Positions 52,504 to 60,419 of a stretch of 64,000 nucleotides of DNA are shown piece after piece (the stretch's first letter is position 1; each line of letters starts with the position of its first letter). Position numbers and translations under genes: made by a program. The notes under the pieces were generated by a model. The model was given only the letters and a program-made list of their open reading frames with translations. It made no database searches and was not told where the DNA came from. Source of the stretch: Thermoanaerobaculum sp. (GTDB lineage Bacteria; Acidobacteriota; Thermoanaerobaculia; Multivoradales; UBA5704); the NCBI GenBank assembly GCA_021154885.1, contig JAJKHS010000042.1, positions 48,289 through 112,288 of the forward strand, in the 5' to 3' direction.

Positions 52504-53441
52504 AACACCGCCTCCGCGATCTCGATCGCGTTCAAGGCGCCGCCGCGGGTGAGGTTGTCCATCACCGCCCAGAGCCAGAAGCCGCCGGTGTCGTCCTTGC
52601 GGAGGCTGCCGAAGATCACCTTGTCGCTGGCGGCGGCGTCGATGGGACCGAGGAGGCGGGGCCGGTCGGCCGCTTCCAGGACGGGGTCCTCTCCCAGGGC
52701 CTTGCGGAACGCCTGCAGGGTGGGGTTCGACGCGCAGCGCACGAAAAGGCTGGCGGAGACGGCGTGGAAGACGGAGCCTTGGAGGATCTGCAGCGCCACC
52801 GGCGGCGGCCCCCCCAGCACCGACTGGAGCTGCGCCGTGATCGCCTCGGCCGGCGCCACGGCCGGCAGCACGTTGAAGGCGAGCTGGGTGCCGAAGACGG
52901 GGGTGGGGGTACGCTTGGTCATCGCCACGATCTGCCGGGTGTGCTCGAACAGCTCCTCCAGGCCGGCCTGGTCCCGCACCGAGGCGGGCTGGATCACGGT
53001 GGCCACCGCCTCCTCGGGCGAGAAGACCCGCAGGGGGTGGAGCAGGTGGGCCAGCAGCACGGCCGCGGGATGGGGCGACACCAGCGTCCGGCGCCCCCTG
53101 GCGGCGTCGCCGTTGACGCCGGCCACCACCGGCAGGCCGTCCTCCGGGATGGCGTCGAAGGAAAGGAGGATGCCGGTCGTCTCCGCCGGCAGCTCGGCGA
53201 GGATGGGCCGGTTGTCGCCGATGGCGCCGCAGAAGAAGGCCACGTCCACCCCCTTCAGCGTCTCCGGCTCATAGCGGCTCACCAGGGCGGCGGCCCCGGC
53301 CACCTCGGTCAGCGTGCCGATCTCGTCCTCCCGGGTGCTCAGCAGGCGCACGTCCGACCAGTCGGGATGGCGCGCATCGATCGTCTCCCGCAGCTCCTTG
53401 CCCAACAGGTTGGTGGGGTGGAGGATGGCGATGGCGGTCAA
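52500..53441 (-). CDS. aspartate-semialdehyde-dehydrogenase homologue lacking the catalytic cysteine
   Basis: 313 residues. Overall layout is that of ASD (Asd/ArgC): NAD-binding start AIAILHPTNLLGKELRE, VDVAFFCGAIGD, and a C-terminal dimerisation domain. But where ASD has the active-site N-x-C block, this protein reads LVSPHPAAVLLAHLL with no cysteine. Such inactive homologues (USG-1-like) exist in other bacteria. It overlaps pssA by 4 bp (ATGA), so it is expressed with phosphatidylethanolamine genes, not lysine genes. A true ASD must be elsewhere. Confidence 0.7.
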   Translation of the reverse strand: MTAIAILHPTNLLGKELRETIDARHPDWSDVRLLSTREDEIGTLTEVAGAAALVSRYEPETLKGVDVAFFCGAIGDNRPILAELPAETTGILLSFDAIPEDGLPVVAGVNGDAARGRRTLVSPHPAAVLLAHLLHPLRVFSPEEAVATVIQPASVRDQAGLEELFEHTRQIVAMTKRTPTPVFGTQLAFNVLPAVAPAEAITAQLQSVLGGPPPVALQILQGSVFHAVSASLFVRCASNPTLQAFRKALGEDPVLEAADRPRLLGPIDAAASDKVIFGSLRKDDTGGFWLWAVMDNLTRGGALNAIEIAEAVL

Positions 53442-54214
53442 GGGACTCCTTCCACCGGGGGCGCGTTCGGGTCGCGGTGCCGCAGGCGCGCCACCAGCGC
53501 CGAGACCGGCGCCGAGAGAGTATAGAGCGCCGTGATTACCAGCAGCGTGGCCCAGGGCTGATAGATGATCACCAGCAGGATGGCCGCGATGGGCACGACG
53601 GAACGGTAGCTCCAGCGCCGGCGCAGGTCGAGCTTCTTGCCGCTCACGTAGCGGAAGGTGGAGACCATGAGCACGCCGATGAGCAGCAGGGCGATACCCA
53701 TGACGACCTGCACGTAGACCTTGACGTCCTCCGTGTACTCGGGGGTAAAGACGAGGATCGAGCAGATGCAGAAGGCGGCGGCCGGCGTCGGCAGGCCGAC
53801 GAAGTAGCGGCTGTCCATCACCTTCGACTGTACGTTGAAGCGGGCGAGCCGGGTGGCACAGCAGACCATGAAGAACACCGACAGCAGCCAGGTGTCCTGC
53901 GAGAAGTCCTCCAGCCCCCAGAGGTAGGCCAGCAGGGCCGGCGCGGCGCCGAAGGTGATGACGTCGGCCAGCGAGTCGTACTCCCGGCCGAACTCGCTCT
54001 CGGTGCCGGTGAGGCGGGCGATGCGGCCGTCGACGCTGTCGAGCAGGCCGGCCAGGAACACCATCGCGGCCGCCATGCGGAAGTGTTCGTGCAGGCCCAG
54101 GATCATGGCGTAGAAGCCCAGCACCATGTTGCCCATGGTGAACAGGCTCGGCAGCAGGTAGGCCCCCCGCCGGATGCGCCGCCGGCGTCCCGGTGGTGCC
54201 GGCTCGCTCGTCAC
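53438..54214 (-). CDS. pssA: CDP-diacylglycerol-serine O-phosphatidyltransferase
   Basis: 258 residues with about six to eight membrane helices. The CDP-alcohol phosphotransferase motif D-x2-D-G-x-x-A-R...G-x3-D-x3-D reads DSVDGRIARLTGTESEFG then REYDSLADVITFG. Makes phosphatidylserine from CDP-diacylglycerol and serine. ATG 54214 overlaps the psd stop (ATGA); the pair makes phosphatidylethanolamine. Confidence 0.93.
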   Translation of the reverse strand: MTSEPAPPGRRRRIRRGAYLLPSLFTMGNMVLGFYAMILGLHEHFRMAAAMVFLAGLLDSVDGRIARLTGTESEFGREYDSLADVITFGAAPALLAYLWGLEDFSQDTWLLSVFFMVCCATRLARFNVQSKVMDSRYFVGLPTPAAAFCICSILVFTPEYTEDVKVYVQVVMGIALLLIGVLMVSTFRYVSGKKLDLRRRWSYRSVVPIAAILLVIIYQPWATLLVITALYTLSAPVSALVARLRHRDPNAPPVEGVP

Positions 54215-54870
54215 GAGTGTTCCTCGGCGGCCTTGCCGGCCTGGCCGGGCACGGCCACCGGGGTCGCTCCGTTCTTCAACCGGTCTCCCTTCTTCACCAG
54301 CACCTGGTAGCCCTCTGGCACCAGCAGGTCCACGCGGGAGGAGAACTTGATCAGCCCCAGGGCCTGCCCGCGATGTACCCGATCACCCTCTTTCAAATAG
54401 CAGACCACCCGGCGCGCCAGCAGCCCGGCGATCTGCCGCACCCCCACGAGATCGCCGTTGCTGCGGCGGATCACCGTCAGGTGTTTCTCGTTGACGTCCC
54501 CCGCGTCCTCGCGGAAGGCGGCGACCTTGCGGCCCACCGTGTAGCGGGAGGCGATCACCTCGCCCGCCGCCGGCACCTTCTGGACGTGCACGTCGAACAC
54601 CGACAGGAAGGTGACGATGCGCTGGTACCTGCCGGGACCGATCTCCGGGTCTTCGAGCGTGTCGATGCGGGTGATCAGGCCGTCGGCCGCGGCCAGCACG
54701 GAGCCGGCCTCGCCTTCGTAGGAGCGCTTGGGGTCGCGGAAGAAGAGGAGGATCAGGAGGCCGGCCACGAGCGCGGCGACGCCCCAGCCGGGCCACCCGA
54801 AGAAGAAGAGCAGCCCGGCCAGGAAGACGAACGGCAGGACGAACACCCAGCCTTCTTTCGCGAACTTCAT
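54211..54870 (-). CDS. psd: phosphatidylserine decarboxylase (short, type II)
   Basis: 219 residues. Two N-terminal membrane helices (VFVLPFVFLAGLLFFFGW and WGVAALVAGLLILLF), then FRDPKRS, AAADGLITRID, FLSVFDVHVQKVPAAGEV and the C-terminal self-cleavage region GLIKFSSRVDLLVPEG. In known type II enzymes the pyruvoyl-forming site is F-G-S; here the glycine is a serine (F-S-S). The attacking serine itself is present. Converts phosphatidylserine to phosphatidylethanolamine. Confidence 0.88.
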   Translation of the reverse strand: MKFAKEGWVFVLPFVFLAGLLFFFGWPGWGVAALVAGLLILLFFRDPKRSYEGEAGSVLAAADGLITRIDTLEDPEIGPGRYQRIVTFLSVFDVHVQKVPAAGEVIASRYTVGRKVAAFREDAGDVNEKHLTVIRRSNGDLVGVRQIAGLLARRVVCYLKEGDRVHRGQALGLIKFSSRVDLLVPEGYQVLVKKGDRLKNGATPVAVPGQAGKAAEEHS

Positions 54871-54936
54871 CGTCGGGGCTCCGGTCGATCGCGCGGGTTC
54901 AAGGGTCGTCTGCGGAGCCTCGGCGCCGGCATGGCC

Positions 54937-55167
54937 CTAGGCGGAGACCCGCGCCTCGCGGTGCATCCGCAGCAGGTGCTCCATCTTGTCCTTCAGGGTC
55001 AGCTTGTGAAGCTTGATCTTCTTCTCCTCGATCTCGTCGTCCTCGGACAGCAGGGTCTTCTGGTTGATCTCGTGCAGCCGCCTCTCGTACTCCTGGTGCT
55101 CCTCATAGAGGCGGCGGAAGTCGTCATCCGTCTTGATCAGCTCCGCTTTCAGGTCGTCATGGGACAT
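54937..55167 (-). CDS. YdcH/DUF465 small coiled-coil protein
   Basis: 76 residues behind GAGAGGAGG. The body is a helical hairpin with LIKTDDDFRRLYEEHQEYER and KKIKLHKLTLKDKMEHLLR, the DUF465 (YdcH) pattern L-x-L-K-D-x. Function of the family is unknown. It lies 66 bp upstream of psd on the same strand and may be the first gene of the psd-pssA transcript. Confidence 0.82.
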   Translation of the reverse strand: MSHDDLKAELIKTDDDFRRLYEEHQEYERRLHEINQKTLLSEDDEIEEKKIKLHKLTLKDKMEHLLRMHREARVSA

Positions 55168-55250
55168 GAGAGCCTCCTCTCGTCAACTAGAGCTCGATGG
55201 GTGGACGGCACGCGGCCCGCGTGGACCGGTACCTGTAGAGGGAAGAAACG

Positions 55251-55279
55251 AAAAAGAGCGGCCGACGGCGAGACCGCTC
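55251..55279 (-). terminator. Rho-independent terminator of rimI-tsaB
   Basis: Minus strand GAGCGG, 12-nt loop, CCGCTC, then TTTTTCGTTT. It lies about 140 bp after rimI and before the ydcH-like gene. The stretch 55280-55415 shows nothing else. Confidence 0.65.
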
Positions 55280-55415
55280 ACCGTGCGACCGGCTCCTGGA
55301 CACGGGCACGCCCGCGCCCCTCGAAGGTGCGGGCGGCCGTGATGGGGAAATTTATCCGCATGCTCTTTCCCGGAGGATAACACCGGCCTTCCCGGAGGAT
55401 CAACCCTCGGTTCCG

Positions 55416-55877
55416 CTACAACGACAACGACAGGATCAGCGCATCCGTGCCGTCCCGGTAATAGCCGCGGCGGCGGCCCACCCGCTGGAAGCCCAGACCC
55501 TTGTAGAGCTGAATGGCCGGCTCGTTGTTCATCCGCACCTCCAGGAAGCAGACCCGGACGTTCGTCTGGCGCAGGCGCTCGAGGCCGTGCTCCACCAGCA
55601 GGCGGCCGATGCCCTGACGGCGCTCGGGAGGATCGACCGCCAGGCGCAGCAGCTCGGCCTCGCCCGCCACGTGATGGAAGAGGACGTAGCCGGGAAGCGG
55701 GAGGTCGTCGCCGCGGGAGGCCACCAGGAGGAAGGTCCGGGTGTGGGTCAGCTCGTAGTCCAGGAGGTCGCGCGGCCAGGAGTCCTCGAAGGCGGCGTCC
55801 TCCAGCCAGGTGATGCGCTCGAGATCCTCCGCTCGGGCCGGACGGACGATGAGGGGGGCGGGCTCGCGGGCCAGCAC
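55416..55877 (-). CDS. rimI: ribosomal protein S18-alanine N-acetyltransferase
   Basis: 153 residues. GNAT fold with acetyl-CoA loop RRQGIGRLL (about 88-96), and the RimI signature LEVRMNNEPAIQLYKGLGF followed by RVGRRRGYY (about 115-142). It acetylates the N-terminus of S18. It starts 1 bp after the tsaB stop, the common tsaB-rimI pairing. Confidence 0.9.
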   Translation of the reverse strand: MLAREPAPLIVRPARAEDLERITWLEDAAFEDSWPRDLLDYELTHTRTFLLVASRGDDLPLPGYVLFHHVAGEAELLRLAVDPPERRQGIGRLLVEHGLERLRQTNVRVCFLEVRMNNEPAIQLYKGLGFQRVGRRRGYYRDGTDALILSLSL

Positions 55878-55878
55878 G

Positions 55879-56592
55879 TCACGCCTCCTGCGTGGCCCGC
55901 CCGGCGGGGACCGGCGTCCGGGGGCGGGCCGGGGTGAAAGCCGGCGGCCGGGAGTAGAGAGGATGGGTGAGGAGCGACGGGTTCCACACCGTCTCCGGCG
56001 ACGCGGCCAGCCGGGCGGCGGCGGGGGCCAGGGGGCCAGGCTCCACGAGGCGGAGGTCCGCAGGCCAGCCGGGGAGGCCCGCCAGGCGCGACACCCCGAA
56101 GCCGATGACCACGCCGGGGACCCCCGGCCGGCCGGCCGCCAGCCGCGGCAGCTCGGGGCCGGGGACGAGCTCCGGCTCCGCCAGGGCCTGGGGCACCGGA
56201 CCGGGGGCGAACGCCTGGGCGCTCCACTCCCCCCGCAAGGCGTCGACGGCGGCGATGACGACTGCCGGGGGTTCCGCGTCCGCCGCCGCGGCCAGGGCCT
56301 GGAACGAGGTCGGAGTCGCCACCGGCACTCCCAGGGCCTGGTGGAAGCCGAGGACCGTGGCGAGGCCGATGCGCACGCCGGTGAAGCTCCCCGGGCCGCG
56401 CAGCACGGCGATCCCGCCGAGCCCTCTCATCCCGATTCCCGCCTCCTCCAGCACCTCGCGCACCATCGCCAGCAGCCGGGTGGACGAGCGCTCGATGGCG
56501 ACCGACCGCGCCGCCACCACCGCGCCGCCGCGGGCCACGGCCACGCTCACCAGGGGCGAGCCGGTGTCGAGGATGAGGAGGGGGTCGGGCAT
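55879..56592 (-). CDS. tsaB: tRNA t6A modification protein TsaB
   Basis: 237 residues from ATG 56592. LLILDTGSPLVSVAVARGG at the N-terminus and LRGPGSFTGVRIGLATV near residue 65 are TsaB motifs. With TsaD and TsaE it makes threonylcarbamoyl-adenosine 37 in tRNAs. A minus-strand TATACT ends 7 nt before the ATG and there is no Shine-Dalgarno, so the message is probably leaderless. The longer upstream frame (to 56922) runs through an inverted repeat and is not used. Confidence 0.9.
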   Translation of the reverse strand: MPDPLLILDTGSPLVSVAVARGGAVVAARSVAIERSSTRLLAMVREVLEEAGIGMRGLGGIAVLRGPGSFTGVRIGLATVLGFHQALGVPVATPTSFQALAAAADAEPPAVVIAAVDALRGEWSAQAFAPGPVPQALAEPELVPGPELPRLAAGRPGVPGVVIGFGVSRLAGLPGWPADLRLVEPGPLAPAAARLAASPETVWNPSLLTHPLYSRPPAFTPARPRTPVPAGRATQEA

Positions 56593-56598
56593 GGGGGG

Positions 56599-56604
56599 AG
56601 TATA
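56599..56604 (-). promoter_or_regulatory. -10 of tsaB (leaderless)
   Basis: Minus strand TATACT ending 6 nt before the ATG at 56592. The divergent mutS gene has the same hexamer at a similar distance. Confidence 0.5.
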
Positions 56605-56693
56605 TGGCGGTCCATCCGGATGTCTCACCCCCGGTCCAGGCGCTAACTCAACCTCAGAGCGCCCCCGCCCGAGGGCCCTCCCCCCTGTCCCCT

Positions 56694-56847
56694 CTCCCGC
56701 CCCCTCGCCACCCCCCTCCCCGGGAGAGGGGGACCCGGTTGGAGCGGTCTTGCTGGTCTCCCTCGTCCTTATTTGTCCTTGCTGTCCTTGTCCTTTCTTG
56801 CTTTTCTCCCTCTTCTCCCGGGGAGGGGGGTGGCGAGGGGGCGGGAG
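56694..56847. repeat. 33-bp perfect inverted repeat between tsaB and mutS
   Basis: Arms 56694-56726 and 56815-56847 are exact reverse complements (CTCCCGCCCCCTCGCC... and its mirror), separated by an 88-nt pyrimidine-rich centre. It can form a long cruciform or RNA hairpin midway between two divergent leaderless genes. It fills most of the 56593-56944 gap, which holds no gene. Confidence 0.85.
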
Positions 56848-56929
56848 AAGAGGGCCGGGGTGATGAGGGCCAGCGGTTCGGGAAGGCAATCTGACGCCCC
56901 CCGGCACGCCTTTCCGCAACAAGACCCCG

Positions 56930-56935
56930 TATACT
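56930..56935 (+). promoter_or_regulatory. -10 of mutS (leaderless)
   Basis: TATACT ending 9 nt before ATG 56945; no Shine-Dalgarno between them and no clear -35. Confidence 0.45.
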
Positions 56936-56944
56936 TACCCCCGC

Positions 56945-59617
56945 ATGGCCCTCTCCCCCCCTGTCACGTCCCTGACGCCGATGATGCGCCAGTACCTGGA
57001 GGTCAAGGCGCAGCATCCGGACGCCCTGCTGATGTACCGCATGGGCGACTTCTACGAGATGTTCTTCGAGGACGCCCGCGCCGCGGCCCCCATCCTGGAG
57101 GTGCAGCTCACCGCCCGCCACAAGGGGACGGAGAGCGAGGTCCCCATGTGCGGCGTCCCCCATCACGCCCTGGAGGGGTACCTCGCCAAGCTCCTCGCCG
57201 CCGGCCTCAAGGTCGCCATCTGCGACCAGGTGGAGGACCCCGCCCTGGCCAAGGGGCTGGTCAAGCGCGAGGTCACCCGCGTGGTGACCCCCGGCACGGT
57301 CTCCGATCCCGGGCTGCTCGAAGGCAAGGAGGAGAACTTCCTCGCCGGACTGGTCTGGGAAAGAGACGCCGGGGCCGGCGCCTTCCTCGACCTTTCGACC
57401 GGGACCTTCTTCATCCGCCGCTGGCGCACGTCCGAAGAGGCCGTGGAGGACCTCGCCCTGCTCCGTCCACGCGAGGTTCTGTGGCACGGTGGGGAGGCGG
57501 GGTTTCCTACGGAAATCGCGGACTGGGCGGAGCGCGAATGCCCGTGCCGCACGCCGCTCGCGGGCGACCGCCTGTTCGATCCCCATCGGGCGGGCGAGCT
57601 GCTCCTGCGCCAGCTCGGGGCCGGGACCTTGCGCGGCTTCGGCCTGGAGGAGGGGGAGCCGGCCGTGCGCGCAGCGGCGGCGGCCCTGGCCTATGCCCAG
57701 GAGACCCAGAAGAGCACGCTCTCCCACGTCCGCGGCCTCGCCGTGCGCGAGGCGCGGGACCGGCTGATCCTCGACGCCTCGACCCTCGCCAATCTGGAGG
57801 TCTTCGCCAGCCAGCGGGGTCCGGCCACTGGACCGGCGACGGCCGCGGGCACCCGGCGGAAGACCACGCTGCTCGGCGTGCTCGACCGCACCGTCACCGC
57901 CCCCGGTGGACGCACCCTGCGGGAGTGGCTGCGCCGTCCCTTGGTGGACCCCAGGGAGATCGCCGAACGTCACCGCGCCGTGGGCGAGCTGGCGGCGGAC
58001 AACCCCCGCCGGGAGAAGATCCGCGAGCACCTGGCCCGCATGGCGGACCCGGAGCGCCTGCTGGCCCGGGCGGTCCTGGGCACCCTCACTCCGCGCGAGG
58101 CCGCGGCCCTGCGCGACTCCCTGGCGGAGGCTCCGGGCCTGCTCACCGAGCTGACGGAGCTGATCGCCAGGGATCCGGGCGCCGCCCCCCTCCTCGCCCG
58201 GCTGACGGAGACCGATCCGCTCCCCGAGTTGTGCGCCGAGCTGGCCCGCACCCTGGAGGCCGCTCCCGCGCCCAACCTCGTGGAGGGGGGCGTCATCGCG
58301 GCCGGCGTCTCCGAGGAGCTGGACCACTACCGGTCCCTCACCCGCGACAGCAAGCGCCACATCGCGGCCCTGGAGGTGCGGGAGCGCGAGCGCACGGGGA
58401 TCTCCTCCCTCAAGATCCGCTACAACAAGGTCTTCGGCTACTACCTGGAGGTCACCCGGGCGAACCAGGAGCGGGTGCCGGCGGACTACATCCGCAAGCA
58501 GACCCTGGTCAACGCCGAGCGCTACGTGACGCCGGAGATCAAGGAGCTGGAGGAGCAGATCCTCTCCGCCGAAGAGCGGCAGGTGGCGCTGGAGCAGCGG
58601 TTCTTCCGCGAGCTGGTCGAGAAGATCGCCGCCGAGGCCGCGGGCCTCACCGCGCTGGCCGCGGCCGTGGGGACCCTGGATACTCTGGCCTCCTTCGCCG
58701 AGGTGGCGGCCCGGCAGCGCTACGTGCGGCCGGTAATGGGGGAGGCAGGCGGACCCGTCGTGATCCGGGAGGGTCGCCATCCAGTCGTCGAGCAGGCGAG
58801 CCGCGACGCCTTCGTGCCCAACGACGCGGAGCTGGACGGCGAGCAGTCGCAGATCGTCCTGCTGACCGGTCCCAACATGGGGGGCAAGTCGACCTACCTG
58901 CGGCAGGTGGCGCTCATCGTCCTCATGGCCCAGGCCGGGAGCTTCGTGCCGGCGGACGAGGCGGTGATCGGCGTCGTCGACCGCATCTTCACCCGCGTCG
59001 GGGCGTCGGACGACCTCGCCCGGGGGGAGTCCACCTTCATGGTGGAGATGATCGAGACGGCCAACATCCTGCGCCACGCCACGGACCACAGCCTGGTGAT
59101 CCTCGACGAGGTGGGGCGGGGCACGGCCACCTTCGACGGCCTCTCCCTCGCCTGGGCGATCGTCGAGTACCTGCACGAGCACCGCCGGCCGAAGACCCTC
59201 TTCGCCACCCACTACCACGAGCTGACGGAGCTCGCCACTCTGCTGCCGCGGGTGGTGAACCGGACGATGGCGGTCAAGGAGTGGGAGGACCGCATCGTCT
59301 TCCTGCGCCGGGTGGTGCCGGGGAGCGCCGACAAGTCCTACGGTCTCCACGTCGCCCGCCTCGCCGGCCTGCCCGCCTCGGTGATCGACCGCGCGGCGGA
59401 GGTCCTGGCCAACCTCGAATCCCTGGAGTACGATCCGACAGGCAAGCCCCGCCTCGCCCGCGGCACCGGCTCCCCGGACCCCGGAGGCCCCGCCCAGCTC
59501 ACCCTCTTCGCCCCGCCGGAGCAGGTGGTGGCCGGCCTGCTCAAGGCCGTGGACGTCAACCAGTTGACGCCGCTCGCGGCGCTCAATCTCCTATATAGCC
59601 TGAAATCGCGGCTGTAA
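56945..59617 (+). CDS. mutS: DNA mismatch repair protein MutS
   Basis: 890 residues, full length. Mismatch-recognition F-Y-E in MGDFYEMFFEDA (about 34-45), connector and lever domains, Walker A LLTGPNMGGKSTYLRQ (about 638-653), FTRVGASDDLARGESTFMVE (signature), Walker B LVILDEVGRGTATFDG, and a C-terminal helix-turn-helix. No mutL in the window. The start is leaderless-like. A long inverted-repeat arm begins 12 bp after the stop. Confidence 0.96.
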   Translation: MALSPPVTSLTPMMRQYLEVKAQHPDALLMYRMGDFYEMFFEDARAAAPILEVQLTARHKGTESEVPMCGVPHHALEGYLAKLLAAGLKVAICDQVEDPALAKGLVKREVTRVVTPGTVSDPGLLEGKEENFLAGLVWERDAGAGAFLDLSTGTFFIRRWRTSEEAVEDLALLRPREVLWHGGEAGFPTEIADWAERECPCRTPLAGDRLFDPHRAGELLLRQLGAGTLRGFGLEEGEPAVRAAAAALAYAQETQKSTLSHVRGLAVREARDRLILDASTLANLEVFASQRGPATGPATAAGTRRKTTLLGVLDRTVTAPGGRTLREWLRRPLVDPREIAERHRAVGELAADNPRREKIREHLARMADPERLLARAVLGTLTPREAAALRDSLAEAPGLLTELTELIARDPGAAPLLARLTETDPLPELCAELARTLEAAPAPNLVEGGVIAAGVSEELDHYRSLTRDSKRHIAALEVRERERTGISSLKIRYNKVFGYYLEVTRANQERVPADYIRKQTLVNAERYVTPEIKELEEQILSAEERQVALEQRFFRELVEKIAAEAAGLTALAAAVGTLDTLASFAEVAARQRYVRPVMGEAGGPVVIREGRHPVVEQASRDAFVPNDAELDGEQSQIVLLTGPNMGGKSTYLRQVALIVLMAQAGSFVPADEAVIGVVDRIFTRVGASDDLARGESTFMVEMIETANILRHATDHSLVILDEVGRGTATFDGLSLAWAIVEYLHEHRRPKTLFATHYHELTELATLLPRVVNRTMAVKEWEDRIVFLRRVVPGSADKSYGLHVARLAGLPASVIDRAAEVLANLESLEYDPTGKPRLARGTGSPDPGGPAQLTLFAPPEQVVAGLLKAVDVNQLTPLAALNLLYSLKSRL

Positions 59618-59628
59618 GGCCTGGTAAC

Positions 59629-59750
59629 CGGCCCGCCTCCTCCCCCGCGGGGAGACGAAGTCTCTCCCCAGGAGGCGGGCCGCCTTCGGGCGGAACGGCG
59701 GCGTCCTTGGACTCGGCGGCGCCGTCCCTTCTCAATTTTCAAAGAGCATC
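59629..59750. repeat. left arm of a 120-bp inverted repeat
   Basis: From the outer end, the first 92 bp match the reverse complement of 60903-60994 with three mismatches; the inner 30 bp are related but diverged (TCTTTGANAANTGANAAGGGA read from inside outward). The outer part is itself a hairpin: GGCCCGCCTCCT / AGGAGGCGGGCC enclosing GGGGAGAC/GTCTCTCCCC. Confidence 0.85.
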
Positions 59751-59829
59751 TCTTCGTGGCAGCCACGACGTGTAGCCTCCTCGATATGCGGTAGGATGCC
59801 AAAAACAGAGAGGCGTGTCAAGAAGCAGA

Positions 59830-59858
59830 TTGACACGACGTTGCACAGTCTGTTATCT
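59830..59858 (+). promoter_or_regulatory. sigma-70 promoter inside the element (small RNA)
   Basis: TTGACA (59830-59835), 17-bp spacer, TTATCT (59853-59858). No ORF with a ribosome site follows before the terminator at 59979-60005. Confidence 0.65.
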
Positions 59859-59864
59859 ATGCAC

Positions 59865-60005
59865 ACAGAATAAGAGAAGGCGTTACGCGATGCGCTCGTC
59901 TGTATCGAGGCGCCGCCGCCTGAAACGTCCTTTCTCCGGCTGAGACAGTGGAAAAGCCGCCGAAACAATGTTCTACGGCGGCAAACAATGTTTGTCGGCC
60001 TTTTT
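59865..60005 (+). ncRNA. candidate small RNA of about 140 nt
   Basis: Starts about 7 nt after the TTATCT -10 and ends at a hairpin (CGGCAAAC, loop AAT, GTTTGTCG; one G-U pair) followed by GCC and five T at 60001-60005. It includes the first four units of the 20-bp repeat. No ribosome site plus start codon is visible, so it is probably untranslated. Confidence 0.5.
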
Positions 60006-60120
60006 CATTGTTTCAAGCCGCCAAACAATGAAAAAAGCCGGAGGACATTGAAAAAAGCCGTGAAACATTGAAAAAACAGGAAAAACAATGAAAAAAGCCA
60101 GGAAACGTCGAGAAAACGAT
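59921..60120. repeat. ten contiguous 20-bp A-tract repeats
   Basis: Exactly 20-bp units, consensus about NNAAACANTGAAAAAAGCCG; units 5-8 are best conserved, outer ones diverged, and the fourth unit is an inverted version. The 20-bp period (about two helical turns) places the A-tracts in phase, so the DNA should be bent. The period is not a multiple of three, so it is not coding. Confidence 0.8.
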
Positions 60121-60193
60121 CTGGACACTCGGAGACGCTTTCCGCCTCCATGATGCCCTCTCAAAAAATATTGGACGAGATTGCGGCACCCTA

Positions 60194-60222
60194 TTGACAA
60201 CGGCGCGGCGGTTCTCTACACT
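60194..60222 (+). promoter_or_regulatory. consensus sigma-70 promoter of the 125-aa gene
   Basis: TTGACA (60194-60199), 17-bp spacer, TACACT (60217-60222). It gives a leader of about 190 nt before the ATG at 60420. Confidence 0.75.
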
Positions 60223-60257
60223 CCTCTTCGTTGTTCGACAGATGTAGGCCGCGCTGG

Positions 60258-60283
60258 CTCGGGAGGCAATGGAGCCTCCCGAG
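60258..60283 (+). promoter_or_regulatory. perfect 10-bp leader hairpin
   Basis: CTCGGGAGGC, loop AATGGA, GCCTCCCGAG, 30 nt into the transcript and just before the ribosome site of an 8-codon upstream ORF. A smaller hairpin GAGCC-GAGA-GGCTC follows at about 60331. The arrangement recalls attenuation or translational control. Confidence 0.6.
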
Positions 60284-60303
60284 AGGAAGAAAGGAGTGTA
60301 CCG

Positions 60304-60330
60304 ATGAAGCGGGATCGTGGACCGCCCTGA
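60304..60330 (+). CDS. upstream ORF / leader peptide MKRDRGPP
   Basis: ATG 60304 follows AAAGGAGTGTACCG at ideal distance and encodes eight residues (MKRDRGPP) before TGA. It lies between the leader hairpin and the 125-aa gene. The Pro-Pro end before the stop could stall ribosomes (inference). Confidence 0.45.
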   Translation: MKRDRGPP

Positions 60331-60419
60331 GCCGAGAGGCTCGTGGCAGACAGACCAGGAGACGTAGTGACGTAGTACGGAAAAGCTGTACCAAACCATT
60401 AACTGGAAAGGAGAAGAAG

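Noticed and set aside
59921..60120. CRISPR array
   Set aside because: Units are contiguous 20-bp repeats without unique spacers and no cas gene is near.
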